From: an uncultured Rhizobiaceae group bacterium
GTDB lineage: Bacteria > Pseudomonadota > Alphaproteobacteria > Rhizobiales > Rhizobiaceae
Length of the DNA: 64,000 nt
Direction of reading: 5' to 3'
NCBI GenBank assembly: GCA_938010435.1
Contig: CALLUS010000008.1
Span: 124,001 to 188,000, forward strand
Below are positions 63,469 to 64,000 of the stretch, one piece after another. The first letter of the stretch is position 1; every line of letters begins with the position of its first letter. The notes under the pieces are model-generated. The model made no database searches. It worked only from the letters and a program-made list of their open reading frames with translations, and was not told where the DNA came from. A program made the position numbers and the translations under genes.

Positions 63469-64000
63469 GGTTCGTCGCGATCATGATAGACAACGAAAGG
63501 ACGCTCATCATCCGATATCACGGTGACTTGTCGGGCATCGTCATCATCGTGAAGATCATCCCCACCCAGCACGAAGTGGCGCAATACGCCTCCAAATGCC
63601 ATCTGAAGATTGTCTCTGGTGAACACATCTTGAGTTCGCCCATAAGCCAGTACAGTACCTTTTATCAGGACCGTGCGATCGCAAAATTCAGGCACACTAC
63701 CCAAATTATGTGTGGACACCAAAATCACCCGCCCTTCATCACGCAATGCGCGTAATAGTTCGATTATTGAATCTTCTGTCTTCACATCAACACCGGTGAA
63801 GGGTTCATCCAGCAATATGACTTGGCTGTCTTGAGCCAGAGCACGTGCCAGAAACACGCGTTTCTTTTGACCGCCAGACAATTCACCAATTTGCCGCTTG
63901 CGAAAATCAATCATACCCACACGGGTGAGAGCGTTTGAAACAGCATCTTTATCGGCTTGTTTGGCCATACGCATGAAGTTCATGTGGCCGTACCTGCCCA
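63465..64000 (-). CDS. Metal ABC transporter ATPase, C-terminal part (cut by window edge)
   Basis: The frame is open to the right edge; the first in-window Met (63983) is internal, since [20 protein letters not shown] is the ordinary mid-protein segment of MntB/SitB ATPases. Visible parts are the signature [18 protein letters not shown], Walker [17 protein letters not shown] and H-loop [14 protein letters not shown]. The tail [24 protein letters not shown] is acidic, with His residues, and might sense metal. The Walker A and any binding-protein gene (sitA) lie outside the window. Confidence 0.9.
   Translation of the reverse strand, partial: GRYGHMNFMRMAKQADKDAVSNALTRVGMIDFRKRQIGELSGGQKKRVFLARALAQDSQVILLDEPFTGVDVKTEDSIIELLRALRDEGRVILVSTHNLGSVPEFCDRTVLIKGTVLAYGRTQDVFTRDNLQMAFGGVLRHFVLGGDDLHDDDDARQVTVISDDERPFVVYHDRDEP

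Noticed and set aside
1-64000. Mobile elements, prophage, CRISPR arrays, tRNA or rRNA genes
   Set aside because: No transposase, integrase or phage genes, no regularly spaced repeats and no cloverleaf or rRNA sequence noticed; the genes are uniformly chromosomal in character.

Overview
The window reads as ordinary chromosome of an alphaproteobacterium, most likely a Hyphomicrobiales (Rhizobiales) relative, with a base composition near half GC by eye. Pointers are a GcrA cell-cycle regulator with a cluster of GANTC (CcrM-type) sites, a Fur-family Irr-like regulator divergent from fabA-fabB-fabI, a two-domain MaeB malic enzyme, CoxG-, LapA- and IHF-beta-type genes, and the order ubiE-ubiB-coaBC. 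I see no rRNA, tRNA, prophage, insertion sequence or CRISPR array. Gene density is high and almost every gene has an intact, family-typical reading frame.

Layout. 1-1366: start of rpsA and cmk. 1524-3446: a Tat-exported PhoX-type phosphatase. 3573-7201: ubiE, ubiB, coaBC. 7221-12839 (minus): glk, an MsbA-like ABC exporter, dapB, gpmA and an aminotransferase. 13038-16680: rmuC, then def-fmt-truA. 16741-20438: nucleoside salvage (deoB, add, upp) with an SDR enzyme. 20520-24433: an aspartic protease, then type II fatty-acid synthesis (fabI, fabB, fabA) divergent from irr. 24441-30517: SH3-domain protein, hydroxyacid dehydrogenase, AcuI-like reductase, lspA with two RNA methyltransferases, CoxG-like protein and a 36-residue membrane protein. 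30602-33063: lapA, ihfB, sppA and a CDP-alcohol phosphatidyltransferase. 33154-40174: apaG-trkH and a large RND efflux pair. 40297-45444: hslO, argF-argD, a regulatory gap, gcrA, ppk2. 45457-47815: an Ala-Pro-repeat membrane protein and a nitronate monooxygenase-like enzyme.

The most coherent system is 47922-59338, a reductive pyrimidine catabolism locus: preT-preA (dihydropyrimidine dehydrogenase), a divergent TetR/RutR-like regulator, and an eight-gene tightly packed run encoding an M20 carbamoylase, a LysE-type exporter, dihydropyrimidinase, a DapA-superfamily protein that lacks key DapA residues, and a four-part NMT1/THI5-type ABC importer. Two 16-bp sites resembling the E. coli RutR operator stand in front of preT and in front of the carbamoylase, which suggests that the regulator controls both halves. 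The LysE protein and the DapA-like protein have no place in the textbook pathway and are the best candidates for undescribed biochemistry here.

The window closes with maeB and, convergent to it, a SitBCD/ZnuBC-type metal ABC transporter that runs off the right edge. The second region of interest is the 477-bp gap before gcrA. It holds five GANTC sites in 92 bp, a long dyad and a strong factor-independent terminator with no annotated gene before it, which points to a small RNA or an attenuated leader.
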